The notes below the pieces were generated by a model. That model saw only the letters and a program-made list of their open reading frames with translations, was not told where the DNA came from and ran no database searches. A stretch of DNA of 64,000 nucleotides from Histoplasma ohiense. Taxonomy: Eukaryota; Ascomycota; Eurotiomycetes; Onygenales; Ajellomycetaceae. Position 1 is the first letter of the stretch. Every line of letters starts with the position of its first letter. The stretch spans positions 5,146,001-5,210,000 of the forward strand of contig JAEVHH010000003.1 in assembly GCA_017607445.1 (NCBI GenBank), in the 5' to 3' direction. The translations under genes were made by a program, and so were the position numbers. Positions 1 to 11,449 of this stretch are shown one piece after another.

Positions 1-300
1 GATACAGATGCTTCAAATGTTAATGTTTTGCAGAATACTGTGACTGCAGTGATTAAATTCTTTGCTGTGAAGATTCAGAAGATTCAACAAAACAGTTCTT
101 CTGAGACTCTAATTGAAATAATGATTGATGAGATTTCAGTGATTACATCACTGATCACAGCTTCTGAGTCATTGTTGAAATGTTATGCTTCATCAGTTGA
201 GAAAATCCAGAATAATAAGCAGATTTGTCTTGATGATAATTTCTTGAATGACACTGATCAAGCTGAGACAGATCTGTTTTTTAATCTCTGAGTGGAATAA
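1..300 (+). pseudogene. Last exon of the convergent zinc-cluster gene of A1
   Basis: The reading frame is open from base 1 and matches the second resolved exon of the A2 gene (47653-48018) over its whole length, including the C-terminal ICLDDNFLN...DQAETDLFFNL segment. The part with the cysteine cluster lies left of the window. The frame has one in-frame TGA at 289-291 and then the same TAA end (298-300) as A2. Comparing the last codons (tga gtg here, tgg gca in A2) gives an ancestral CpG-rich pair that decayed in different directions in the two copies. The exon converges on A1 pol, with only about 40 bp between the two stops. Function unknown. Confidence 0.7.
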
Positions 301-334
301 GTATATTCAGCAGTCATCATCATCTTCTTTGTTT

Positions 335-3300
335 TCATTTATTAACTGACTTCTGATAGATTTTATTAAACTGTTTCAAGTACTTCTGACTGTTCATCAA
401 GTTTTTTTTAAGTTCTCAAGAATTATCTGTGTCTGTACAATCTTTTCATTTAACAAGATATTGTGTTTGACTGTGATATTGATACTTGTCTAATATAGCT
501 TCAACTTCTCATTCCTCTTATATATCTATAATTATCAGTTCTGCTTGCAGGATTTGTCTGTCACACATGTGATAAGATTCAAGAAGAGAAATATGAAATA
601 TGAAATGAATTTCTTTATATTACAGCATGAGTTTCAGTTTGTACATCTGTGTACCACAGATATCAATTATTTGAAAGAGACTCAAAAATTGATGATCTAG
701 TTTGAGTGAGAATCACAAGATGAATATATTTTTTGCACACAGCATTACTCAGTTCTCTATCTTAAAGCTTTTTGATATGTGATGCTGATTGTAATACTTT
801 TTCTCAGCTGCTTTGACAGTTTTCAGATATTCTCAGATCTTATTCTCTGCTTGCTTCATCTGTTCCACTTGTTTCATTGCTGATTTTGACACATCTGTGC
901 TTGGGGGTTCCACATCTATACAAAGTTCAGTTGATCGGCCGATCATTGCTTCAGATGATGTCATTTTTATTGATGTGTGGAAGACATTGTTATATATTCA
1001 TTGCATCAGAGGAATCCATTCTATTCAATTATCTTGCTGGTAGCTGCAATATGTGTGAAGATAATGTTCAATCATCTGATTCAATTGTTCTGTCTGATCA
1101 TTGATTTGCAGGTGGAATGCTGTTGATAATTTTTGTCAGACATGAAGCAGATAACACAATGTCAATCAAAACTTGCTATTTATTAATGAATCTCAGTTGC
1201 TAATAATGTTCACAGATAGATCAAAGTTCTTCACAATTCTTCATACAATAATGTCCACAAGTTCTTCTGCATCTAGCTCTGAAGATGTGAGCACAATTAT
1301 GACTTATTTGATGAATAAATCAACAAATATGACAATAGCATTATAGATTTGACTTCTCTTTTTATTATCTGACAGATCTTCAATAAAGTCCATGCTAATT
1401 GTATGCCATTTCTTATCTGACACTGAATGTGATTGTAGCAACTCATATAGCTTGTGCTGTGATATCTTAACACATTGACAAACATTGCAAGTTCTCACAT
1501 ATTCTGCAATCTCATCACTCATATCATGCCACAAGTACTTGCATTTGATCACTTTGATGATTTTGTCATGTTCAAAATGATCATCTTGAGAATCATTGTG
1601 ATTCATTTTCATTATTTCATGTCTTACAGTCTTGTCTTGCAGTATGTAGACTTTATCATCTTTTCTGAGCAGATCATCTTTATCTACTGCTCAGATTGAA
1701 TGATTATCTATACTAGTGTCATTCATCTCTAATCTTCTGTGAAGTTCAGATGTGCTGATGTCTCTATTCTGAATCTGCAGTAAGAGTTTGATGATAGATT
1801 CAGCTATCTCTTCACAATAGACTGTTTCAGACTCAAATATCTTGACAGCTAGAATCTGTGGCATCAGAGTCTCTAGATTTAACTCTGTAATATCTATGAT
1901 TTTGTTCTCATCCACAGATGCATTCTTTATTCTGCAGAGATTGTTATCATTGATAACTACAGATTTCTTCACTCAATAATTTTCATTAGCTTGCAGATCT
2001 TTTCATATCATCTTGATACATTGATCTAATTTTGTATTTTCTTTTGTCTTTAGTGACTTAAAGATTCTCTTATACAGCTTCTCTTGCAGAATAGAGAGCT
2101 CTGTCAAGAGAGCTGTGTGTTTTACAAAATCTGAGCAACAACTTGATACATCTGCAGGATTATTTTTCTCAGAACAGTGCTCTATTTCAAAATCAAATGC
2201 TGAGAGTATTTTCATTCAGCAAATCTGATGTTCATTTAGCTGCTTTGTTGTCATGAAGTGCTGAAGATTGACATGGTCAGATAAAACAGTTATTGAGTGT
2301 CTGCTATCATATAAGTAGTGATGTCATTGCCTGAAAGCTTCTACAATCAGCAATATTTTTAGATTATATATTTGATAACATATTTCTGTTTCTGTGAGCT
2401 TTCTAGACCAAAACATGATTGAATGTCAGTGATCATCATTCATTAATTGTGATATTACTGCAGTGATTGCAACATCAGATTCATCTGTTTCTATATGAAG
2501 TTTTCACTGCAGATCAAAGTGGATCAACAACAGTATTTTTGTAAAGCATTCTTTTAACTGCAAAATTGCATGCTTGCAGTTTTTGTCTAACTGAACAGAT
2601 GCATTATTCTTCCCCTTTTTCATTTCATAATCTTTTAACAATTCAGTCAGAGGTGCTGTTATTATTGAGAACTTGTATATGAATTGATGATAGAAATTGA
2701 TGAATTCTAGAAATATTTGCAATTTGTTTATAGTTCATGATTCTGATCAATCTAGAATTGTATTGATGTGGTGTTTCTTGACAGTAATGCTCTGTGTGGT
2801 AACCACAAAACTCAAAAATCCAATTTCTGTTGCATGGAATGTACACTTACTAAGTTTGGCATATAGTCTCCATTGCCTTAACCATTCCAGCATGTTCTTA
2901 ACATGGACGACATGTTCATCAAGTGTGTTTGAATAGATTACAATATCATCAAAGTAAGTCATACAATATACATCTAAAAGGTCACTGAGAGCTTTGTTGA
3001 TATAAGATTAAAAGATCACAGAGACATTGGTTAACTCAAAAGATAAGACTAGATATTCAAAATGTTCATATCATGTTCAAAATGCTGTTTTCCATTCATC
3101 CTCTGCTTGTATGCAAATTCTATGATATGCATCTCTAAGGTTCAGCTGTGTATATATTTTGGCACCTGCTAATCTATCAAGTATTTCACTTATTAAAGGC
3201 AGTGGGTATTGATTCTTGACTGTTATTTCATTCAATTCTCAATAATTCATGCAAAGATGCAGGGTTCCATCTTTCTTGAGTGTGAATAATACTGATGTGC

Positions 3301-4250
3301 TGGCTGAGCTCTTGAACAGATGTATCCAATTCTTCTCTAATGTCTTTTTGATATATTCTTGAAGAACAGAGAGTTTTTGAGGTGATAAGTTATATATCAA
3401 TTGATATAGAGGTTTCTTGCCAGATTTGAAATCTATGACATGATCATGAGATGTGTGTTCTGTGTCAGATATGTCTTCTCAGAATATATCAAGATAATCT
3501 TTATAATCATCTGGGATATTTGGCTCAGTTGCTGCACTTGCAGCTTGTAATGGTAAAGCAGTGAATATAATATTGCCATCATCAATTAGTGTTGTGAATT
3601 CTTTAGCAGTATTCAGATGCACATGGTTAATATTTGATGCTTTTCTATAGATTCAGCATCTTCACACTCAATTGATATCAGAGTTCACAGCTTTCAATCA
3701 CAGCATGCTCAAAATTACATCATATCTGCTAATATTGACTTCTTTGAAATGATGGAATTCTTCTCAGAGAACATGTTCATCATTGATAATCTTCATTGCA
3801 GCTCTTTGTTGTTCATATGATTTAATTTTATAATTATCAACTGCTTCCACTATCTTTGGTTTACCTTCTGTCTTTGAGAAATATTTTGATGCTCAGATGT
3901 GGGACACAAAGTTCACATCCACATCAGAATTCACTAGTGTCCACACCATCAACCATTCCACTTCTGTCAGCATTCATGTATTCATCATCAATAACTGTTT
4001 ATCTTGCAGTCTAGTTGTTTGTATTCTCAATGCAGCAGCTGCTTCTATGATTGAGATTGTTGATTTTTTGCTTGTTGAACTTGATTGCACTTTTCAGAGT
4101 GTAACATTCAACAATTATTTGCAATATGACCCTTCTTATGGCAGTGAGAACACTCTTTCATTCAGTTATATTTATCTTTTTTGATTTGTTCAGTTGAATC
4201 TGTTTGTTTCTCTCATTTTCTCTTGTTTCAACAGTTGCTAGATTTATCAG
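335..4250 (-). pseudogene. pol: A1 pol: protease, RT, RNase H, integrase, chromodomain
   Basis: Minus-strand pol in fragments split mainly by TGA codons. From the start: an aspartic protease remnant around 3830-3960 with NSDVDVNFVSH in place of the usual DSGA-x-NFIS. RT follows with FDDIVIYS near 2940 and the LYAKLSKC motif near 2850, then the FINFYHQFIYKFS connection near 2700. RNase H ends with FEIEHCSEKNNPADVSS near 2190. The integrase zinc finger (C-x2-C in TCNVCQ) and first catalytic region SMDFIEDL lie at 1304-1612. A C-terminal chromodomain lies at about 350-510 (EAILDKY...TQYLVK). The second and third catalytic residues of the integrase core fall in the poorly preserved stretch 800-1300. 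The start boundary with gag is approximate. Not functional as it stands. Confidence 0.85.
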
Positions 4251-5103
4251 AACAATACTGATTCTCTACAAATATCACAGATCTTTCTTTGCAAATAGCA
4301 CATCATCACTCTGACATATTTTCTTTGAGAGTCTGTAGAGTTCAAAGCAACTCTTTATAGTTCTGAGGCTTTTGATTTCAACAGTTGAGTTCTGTGTGTA
4401 ATATCTTCAATATCTTACTATGCAAGTTATCCATTCTTTGTTCTTTGCTATATGAGGGTAAGTAGTACTCTCAGTCTTCAAGATATTTAGAGAAATCATG
4501 TATCAATTGTCATTCTTGTTGCTTTGCATTTTGAAACTTTTGACTCATCAATTGGTGTTGATTCTGTGGATTGTTAATTTGTATTTCTAGATGTGATAGT
4601 ATATCATCAAAAGTCAACAGTGTTGCTTCTCCACATCTCTTATATGATGATACAAAATTCAACCATTTCTGTTTAATGTGGGTGTCAAGGTAGAGTTTAG
4701 AATCATTTATCTTATATTTCTTCTTTCAATAATATCAACAGTGGTGTGTAAAAAGAGTCAATATGTGATCTTTATAGTTCTTGAATTCTAACATATTTTT
4801 TCCTCAATAATAGTTCTTAATCTCTAATCTCAGTGGTGTTTCATTATCATTGTCTGTATCATTCACAGATTGATTTTGCAGTGGTTCTGTGGTGATATTC
4901 TGAATTAATTGAGACTTGATGAGAGTATCTTCATGAATCTGCACTTTCAACTTGTTGAGTCACTGTTGTGTATGCAGAATAGCTAATTGCTGCTCTCATT
5001 CATGAATTTGATCATTCAACTGTTGCAAACATGCATTGTGATCATCAGAGATGATAGAGGATTCAGATTGGTTTTCAAAAGATCTTGCATGTGTTGAGAT
5101 CAT
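4250..5103 (-). pseudogene. gag: A1 gag
   Basis: The likely start is the ATG whose complement is at 5101-5103, giving MISTHARSFENQSESS. The same start (MIS) is used in A3 right next to its LTR. The N-terminal part is rich in Gln, His and Asn and looks coiled-coil-forming (QLNDQIHE, QQLAILH). A cysteine-containing stretch near 4255-4330 may be a decayed zinc knuckle, but the CCHC spacing is not clean. Several in-frame TGA codons break the frame. The boundary with pol is not resolved. Confidence 0.6.
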
Positions 5104-5164
5104 CTTGTGTGTTTTAACTAATGTTGTGTGTTTTAACTAACATTGTGTGCTTTATTGTAGGTGT

Positions 5165-5180
5165 GCGTAACAACGGACCA
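5165..5180 (-). other. Possible tRNA primer-binding site of A1
   Basis: On the minus strand this reads TGGTCCGTTGTTACGC, which has the TGG start expected of a site pairing with a tRNA CCA 3' end. It lies about 28 bp inside the 5' LTR instead of directly beside it, so the call is tentative. The same segment (one base changed) survives in the A fragment at 28370-28411 and is missing from A3, where gag begins right at the LTR. Confidence 0.35.
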
Positions 5181-5208
5181 CTCAAATAAAGTTTAGAGTG
5201 ATTAGAAT

Positions 5209-5478
5209 TGTAAGAGATGGTTGTAGGTATAATTATGAGAGTAGTGTGAAGTACACATATAGAATGTTAAGAAGGTAGTAATCTCTATTATTCAAAGCTA
5301 ATCACTGATCTTCTAATATCTACAGATATCAGTGAGATTATATAGATGATCATCATATGCTATAGCTGTCTATGATGCTGTGTGCTATATCCCTTCTCAT
5401 TAATTCTGGTGTGTTCTGTGTTCTTCTATCGCCACATAGCTATTTCCTAATATAGATATCTCCGTTGCGCCTATTACA
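5209..5478 (-). repeat. LTR of A1 (5' LTR)
   Basis: A 270-bp LTR starting TGTAAGAG and ending TATTACA. Near-identical copies lie at 28412-28682 and 45861-46131. Several CpG sites survive here (CGCC near 5430, TTGCGCC near 5465) and are TG or CA in the other copies. Confidence 0.85.
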
Positions 5479-8400
5479 GAAAGGCAGATCATCTTCTTAA
5501 GAATTGTAATAAGAAGGAAAAATAAACTCAAATCACACACAAATTAAAACCCACATCTGTGATAGCTCATATCATCAAAACTCAGAATGATGAGAAGTGA
5601 CTAGATGGTAGATTCTGCATGTATATCACTATCCAACTAGACATCTCTAATGATTCTGAGTCAATTCAATGCCTAGTCAATTCTGGAGTAGATTTCAATT
5701 ATATCTCTCATACTTACACTACTTCTAAAGAATGAAAACAGATTGGACCACCATCTCAAGTGCAATATTCTGATGAACAATGAGGATATTGATATGACAT
5801 CATTAATGCTACTCATAGAGCCACTGATGAGCTAGATGAAACTCAAGCAAGCAAACTTAGCTTTCATTCTGTTAATCTAGCAGATGAAGATCTTTATCTA
5901 GATCTTCCATGATTACAAACAGTCAATCCTTTAATTGATTGGAAAGCATTATCATGGCAATATTGAATCAGAGATACTAGGATTGAAATAACAGAATCAG
6001 AAGAATTTATCTGTTCTATACAAGAAACATCTACAACATCACTCTACTTTTGAGACAGCAATATCAAATCTTCTTCAGAACAACTATGTTCTATTAACAA
6101 AACTACTTTATCTCAAAATCTACAAGATCTCTTAACTGAATTTAAAGATATCTTTTCTGCTGAAGCAGCAGCCAAGTTGAATGAGAACCTCATCATATCA
6201 CATTATATTCAATTGCAAGATGAAAAGGAACCCTCTTATGGATCTTTATACAACCTCTCAATAGCAGAACTAGATGTCTTACACAAATATCTAGAAGAAA
6301 TGCTGTCACAGCAGTGGGTTTGTTCTACAAAGAGCTCTGCTGCTGCATCTATTGTATTCACAAAGAAAAAGAATGGAACTCTATGCCTTTGCATAAATTA
6401 TTGAGATCTTAACAAGATAACTATAAAGAATTGATATTCAATCCCTCACATTGAAGAAATGTTAGATTGATTACAGAGCACTATCATCTTCTCTAAATTA
6501 GATCTTCAAGATGCCTACTACCACATACAAATAGCAGAAGAAGATGAATGGAAAACAGTGTTTTGAACTCAATATGACAGCTATGAATTCTGAGTTATGT
6601 CTATGGGGCTCTGTAATACTTCTGCTATATTTCAATCTTATATCAATGAAGTGCTGAAAGGCCTAGTTGATATCTGTTGCATTGTTTATCTTGATGACAT
6701 TCTTATCTATTCTCAAAATACTGAAGATCATACAAAACACCTCTGATTAATCTTCAAATGCTTATGAAAATATTGACTTTATGCTAAGGAAAGCAAATGC
6801 ATCTTTTTCACTACTGAGGTTGAATTTCTTGGCTATATTGTATCATCTACTGATATAGCCATGGATTGCAACCGAGTCGAAACTATTCTAAATTGACTGG
6901 AATCTAAAGGTGTCTGTGATATTCAAGTTTTCATAGAATTTGCAAACTTTTATCACAGATTCATATATGCTTTTTCATGAATAGTCACACCTCTTACAGA
7001 TCTTCTTTGAAATACTACAGATAAGCAAACTAAGTTTCAACTTAGTGATTCAGCAAGAAAAGTTTTTGTAAATTTGAAAGAAGTATTTGCACAAGCTATT
7101 CTACTGATTCATTATGATCTGTGGAAGGAAACTCAAGTTGAAATGGATGCAAGCAAAGATGGAATTGCTGGTATTCTATCTCAATGTCTAGAATCAGTAC
7201 CAGAAACCTATCAAGAAGCTATGGAAATAGCATCAGAACAAAGCAAAGACATAGATAATTCAGTGTCTACTCAAAGAAAAGAGTGGAGGCTCATTGCATT
7301 CTTTTCACAGAAGCTTTCTGAAGCTTCTAGAAACTATGATATTCATGATTTGAAACTTCTGATCATAGTGGCATCATTTCACCACTGATGACACTATCTG
7401 CAAGACAATTCATACTCAATTCAGATCATAATCAATCATGATAATCTGAAATACTTTTTTAGTATCAAAAGCTTGAACAATCATCAGACACATTGAGCAG
7501 AAGAGCTATCTGCTTATGATTTCTATATAATCTATCAATCAGAACAGCTAAACCCCACTGATTCATCTTCAAGACATTCAGACTATGTTATTTTCTCTGA
7601 GAATGTAGATTCAAAGCTGTCAATGCTGCTGATTCTACAGAAAAAAATTCATCAGAGACTTTATGACTCTGATCAGAACAGCTTAGTAGATACTGAATCA
7701 TCTTCAGTACAGAGAAGCTCAGATTGTTCTGCAGAGTATTCTTGTTTCTGAGATTTCTTTGAAACTGACACTGAAGATCATGAACTTCTCATACCATATC
7801 TAGCAGTAATGAAAACTGCTGAGAATAAAATAGATCATAAATCATCTACTAATCAGCTTCTAGACTTCATTAAAGAATTACAGAAGAGAGATGCTTTTAC
7901 TGTAATTTGAAGTCAAGAAGTTGAGAATAGTGTGAAGTCTGAAACTCTTAGAGAAGTTTTCAATATCTCTGAAGATTCTTTGATCATCTGATAAGTAGAT
8001 GAAGATTGTGAACTTCTACATTGCAATCATGCTATCTACATTCCCTCTAGCAAAGCAATCACTCAGAAGTTATTATGAATACATTATGATGATCTCTGAG
8101 CAGATCACTTTGATATTGCCAGAATCTTAGAGCTTCTACATCACAAATATTACTGAAATACACTCTGAAAAGATGTTGAAATGTACATCAGAGAGTGTGA
8201 TATCTGCCAGCATGTTAAAGCTAAGAGGTATAAATCATACAGACAACTTATCAAAATCTCTATATCTACTAGACTGTTCAGTTCTCTTGCTATGAATTTC
8301 ATCATTGAATTACCATCAGTAATTTGAAAGGGAATCATCTATGATAGTATTTTGATTATACTGAACTGCTATACTAAACTAGCTAAGTACTTTCCTTGCA

Positions 8401-9398
8401 TGACTTCAATTACTGCTTCTGATTTTGCAGAGTTGTTTATAGATGCTATTCTAAGTGATTATGATTCATCTTCATCTATCATATCTGATAGGGATAAGTT
8501 GTTTACCAGTCACTACTGGTCAACATTCTGTTATTATTTACAAGTTAAGCACAATCTGAGTACAGCATTCCACCCTCAAACTGATGAACAAACAGAACAT
8601 CAGAATCAAACATTAGAGAACTATTTATGAGCATACTCAAACTATCATCAGAATAACTGAGTGAATCTACTTCTGCAGACACAATTTGTCTACAATTCTG
8701 TTTCTCAAGCATCTATTGATATGTCACTGTTTTGAGTACTACTAGGTTACAATTCTGTTCTGCTGAGAGAGATAATTGATAAAGAATCTGAATCTGTAAC
8801 CTCTATTGATCTTGAGTTTTTAGCTACAGCAAGGGTGAAGAAATTACAAGAGATACAAAACAATCTTCAAGTCAAAGTTCAAAAATCCTTCAAAAAGCAA
8901 GTGAAATACTATAACAGAAGACATCAAGAGAAATCCTTTGCTATTGAAGATCAAGTTCTTCTATCTTTCATGAATATAACAACTTCTAGATCTTGCTGCA
9001 AGCTTGAAGATAAATGATTTGAACTGTTTACAATTCTGAACATTATTGAATTGTAAGTATATTGATTAGATCTTCTGAGAACCTTTGAATCTATGCATTC
9101 TGTCTTTCATGTTATCTTATTGAAACTCTATTATCAGAGATCAGATGAAGAACCTAAGAAACCTTCTGACATTCTACTTGAAGATGGAATGGAATATTTT
9201 GTTGAAGCTATTTTGAATAAACAATTGCACTGTAATAAGAAGCAATATTTTGTCAAGTGGAAAGGATATTCTAATACTGAGAACACTTGAAAACTCTTTA
9301 ATAATCTTTTGAATTCCCATAATCTTCTTGAAGAATATGAGAAGGTAAATTGAAATCAATCTCTTGTTAAGAAGAAGTATTTCAGAACACAATATTAG
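5479..9398 (+). pseudogene. pol: E gag(3' end)-pol polyprotein
   Basis: One frame runs from 5481 to the TAG at 9396-9398 with about 40 in-frame stops, nearly all TGA. It opens with the tail of a gag zinc knuckle (H-x4-C at 5490-5507), so gag and pol appear fused. Then come protease (NSGVDFNYIS, 5679; D changed to N), RT with KLDLQDAYYHI and YLDDILIYS (6687-6713), and RNase H with VEMDASKDG near 7138. The integrase has an H-H-C-C finger (about 8080-8210) and a core whose first Asp is Asn (MNFI near 8292); the second Asp (ISDRDKLFTSHYW) and Glu (QTDEQTEHQNQ) are kept. A C-terminal chromodomain (YFVKWKGYSNTENT) lies at 9200-9350. Alignment to Ty3 motifs puts Arg at many TGA sites (NY-x-DLNK, LD-x-L) and Trp at others. 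Confidence 0.9.
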
Positions 9399-9738
9399 TA
9401 ATTCTTCTATTTTTTTCTATAAAGATTTTGAAGTTTCTACTTATCTATGCTTCTGTTTTGAACTGTGAAAGATTCTTGAAGCTTAGTGGCACTTTTCTTC
9501 TTTTTATTCTACAAGGTTTTAGGAGTTTAATGAGGCTATGTTATGATTTCAAACCCTGATTGAAAGGAAAAAGCAAAGAACCAAGATATTATTCTGAGCA
9601 TTATATTCTTGATGAAAAAACTATTAAAAAAAAAAAACACTCAAAGAACTCTTCAGAACATCATCTATAATTTATTCTTCTTTCATGATATCAAATTCTC
9701 TTTCAATTTTCTCAATCCTTTCTACCAACTACAATCTG
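9399..9738. other. E intergenic region between pol and the convergent gene
   Basis: 340 bp with no credible coding frame. It holds a 12-base A run near 9626 and AT-rich sequence. It is the convergent 3' end region of both E genes. Confidence 0.5.
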
Positions 9739-10531
9739 TTAGCAATTATCTAGTGAAATTCCTTTGGTTATACATACTGTATAAAACATTGTCTTCAAGC
9801 ATTCAATATTCTGAGCCATCTCCCCCATCCACATAATCATTTTTTCCATTTTTTTGTTCATTTCCTTCTGAGTGGTTTCAATCCGCTGCAGAATCGCAAG
9901 AACTTCAGAGGCAGGGGATGAGTTCAGTACAGCCACAGAAGCAGCAGCAGAGAAAGCAGAGAGAACAACAGAGATCAGCACAGCAACAGATTTTCTCTTG
10001 ATAGAGATTCTACCAGCAGCAATACAGGCCTTTCAGCACTGTGAAGTGCTGGGAATGTCTCTGTCAATCTTATTACATTCAAACAAGTAATACACACTGA
10101 GTTCCTTCACAAATTGCTTCTGCATCACTAGCAATTCAGAGTATTTTCCCAGATCCTTCTTGAATAACACCTCTAATGCCATAGCCTGATCTTTGAAACG
10201 CGCAGGAATCTACTCCAGTGTTAATCTTATTATCAAATCTTTGATATTACTTCAATAAACTTATGGGATTGCAATGAGATCTATTGTTGTGACATCTCTT
10301 GCAGTTTTTAAATGCAACCTCTCACATGCAGAGGGGCACATCTTCTATTGCTTTGAGGCAGTGAACACAGCTCCTCAGCTTCAGACTGTGAGTGTACTGC
10401 TTCTCTTTCAGTTGCTCATTGATCTCTTCACGCAGTTCCATGGATACATCCCCTGTGAGAATTTTTTCCATCACAGAACCAGCTGCGACGTTCTCCTCAG
10501 TGACAAAATTCTGGAGTTGTAAGAAACCCAC
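9739..10531 (-). pseudogene. E convergent zinc-cluster/coiled-coil gene
   Basis: Minus-strand gene between E pol and its 3' LTR. The ATG (complement 10529-10531) lies just inside the LTR. The first part (10247-10531) carries CVHC...LC...NCKRC...HC, that is C-x2-C-x9-C-x8-C-x2-C-x6-C, at complement 10271-10369, with one TGA between the third and fourth cysteines. A second open part runs on to the TAA at 9739 with one TGA. It includes a long helix (ILQRIETTQKEMNKKMEK) typical of a coiled coil, preceded by an Ala/Ser/Val-rich stretch. A short intron ending near 10208 (..GGAGTAG) probably joins the parts, but the phases do not fit perfectly. The layout (Zn cluster, then coiled coil) resembles fungal DNA-binding proteins, and the spacing resembles fungal Cys6 domains of unknown function (DUF3716-like, from memory). 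Confidence 0.65.
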
Positions 10532-10899
10532 ACTAAGTTACCAGTGCTAAGCCGAAATTGGCGATTGCTCTAAAGATATGACATCGCCGAACATAGCACC
10601 ATCAATGTCATATCAGGTTTGAAATCAAGGCATTATCTTGCCACTTGCATCATACTATGCCATCTACATCATAGTAAGTTTGATTTGTTTATGATACTGT
10701 GTATATAGATAGCAGCTGACTCAATCTTCTAGAGGTCAGCAGATCATTCTGTTTTAATTTGACTTCTACATTCTACAATATCAATATTAATCCAAATTCT
10801 CTCTGATATATTACTGTATTATCTTCTACAACTTAATCCTTGCAGAGTCTTAAGAACTTCTTGTGATATAAACAGCTAATTCTCATACCGCTGCTTACA
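10518..10899 (+). repeat. 3' LTR of E
   Basis: A 382-bp segment with perfect terminal inverted repeat TGTAAG ... CTTACA, flanked on the right by CAGAG (target duplication in family B). It retains several CpG sites (AAGCCGAAATTGGCG, ATCGCCG). Only one copy is in the window, so the call rests on the ends and the flank. Confidence 0.75.
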
Positions 10900-10944
10900 C
10901 AGAGATGTCAAGCTTTGTAAATCATTTTATCTTTTCTATTCATT
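10900..10944 (-). repeat. Short B1 fragment between E and C
   Basis: 45 bp (CAGAGATGTCAAGCTTTG...) matching B2 near 25410-25455 and B3 near 33720-33770, in the RT region. It ends with CATT, the 4-bp target duplication of C (10941-10944 and 18942-18945). It shows that E and C inserted only about 40 bp apart in one B element. Confidence 0.85.
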
Positions 10945-11090
10945 TGTGGTAATTTCGGCTTATTATTCTTCCGTAGCGTACGCCACCCCCTATTATCAAG
11001 GATGGCGTACGCTACTGCACTAGTTAATTCGTATAAGAAGAGCTGCAAAGCTTAGAAGCTTTGAACAGCTCAAGCAACCTTTGAACTACA
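10945..11090 (+). repeat. 5' LTR of C
   Basis: A short 146-bp LTR. It keeps nearly all its CpG sites, while the partner LTR at 18796-18941 has TG or CA at the same places. No classical primer-binding site starting with TGG follows directly (next bases TCTGATAGC). Confidence 0.9.
10973..11015. promoter_or_regulatory. Perfect 13-bp inverted repeat (hairpin) in C LTR
   Basis: GTAGCGTACGCCA and TGGCGTACGCTAC form a perfect 13-bp stem around a 17-nt loop. Each arm holds three CpG dinucleotides. The partner LTR has the same structure with CpG decay (GTAGTGTACACCA / TGGTGTATGCTAC). It could be an RNA structure in R/U5, a protein-binding palindrome or a 3'-end signal; the sequence alone does not decide. 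Confidence 0.7.
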
Positions 11091-11449
11091 TCTGATAGCA
11101 TGTCTAAACTGAAGAGAGCATACACTTCTGAGGGCATGATAATTCTGTCTATGACATGAGTTGTAGTTATCATGCCAGTGTGGTCATCTCTATGCTCTAG
11201 AGCTTGATTGTATGAATGAGTGGTGAAGTTGAAATGCTTCTGATTGCAAAATTGATAGCAGACAACTCACTGTCATATGTGAGGTGAGCTGAGAATGTAG
11301 AAAGATGATGTAGAGATGGACAATGATTCAAAGAATCACTCTACTTGCAAGCTTAAGAAGAAGTCAGTCAGTTGTATGATCAAGAAGATACCAATAAGAA
11401 ATCAACTACAAACAATATTCTTAAGACATAGAAAAAAAGTGTACAATTG
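11091..11449. other. C 5' leader
   Basis: 359 bp between the 5' LTR and gag. No open frame that I would call a gene. Presumably untranslated leader with packaging signals. Confidence 0.5.

Larger units (their letters stand above)
1..5478 (-). mobile_element. LTR retrotransposon family A, copy A1 (Ty3/gypsy chromovirus, left end outside window)
   Basis: Read on the minus strand the order is 5' LTR (5209-5478), gag, protease, reverse transcriptase, RNase H, integrase and chromodomain, then a convergent plus-strand zinc-cluster gene at the left edge. The 3' LTR lies outside the window. Positions 1 to about 3330 match 47700-51040 (copy A2) closely, and 4745-5103 matches 45499-45860 (copy A3). 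A1 interrupts family E: position 5479 resumes in the middle of the E gag zinc knuckle, so A1 is younger than E. The 5 bases after the LTR (GAAAG, 5479-5483) would be one copy of the target duplication. Confidence 0.85.
5479..10899 (+). mobile_element. LTR retrotransposon family E (Ty3/gypsy chromovirus, 5' end cut by A1)
   Basis: Plus-strand gag-pol remnant, then a minus-strand zinc-cluster gene, then a 382-bp 3' LTR (10518-10899). The right flank CAGAG (10900-10904) followed by ATGTCAAG matches the intact family B sequence CTGCAGAGATGTC, so E inserted into B1 with CAGAG as target duplication. The 5' LTR and most of gag lie left of A1, outside the window. Confidence 0.85.

Noticed and set aside
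3897..4184. 95-codon plus-strand frame in A1
   Set aside because: Lies opposite the A1 gag-pol junction and protease; no independent support.
5479..9398. Nuclear code with TGA read as Trp
   Set aside because: Many TGA sit where the family needs Arg, and paired copies show CAA or CAG against TGA, so CGA/CGG decay is needed anyway. TGG is still common at conserved Trp. Recoding is not required, though Trp-site TGA is noted as a finding.
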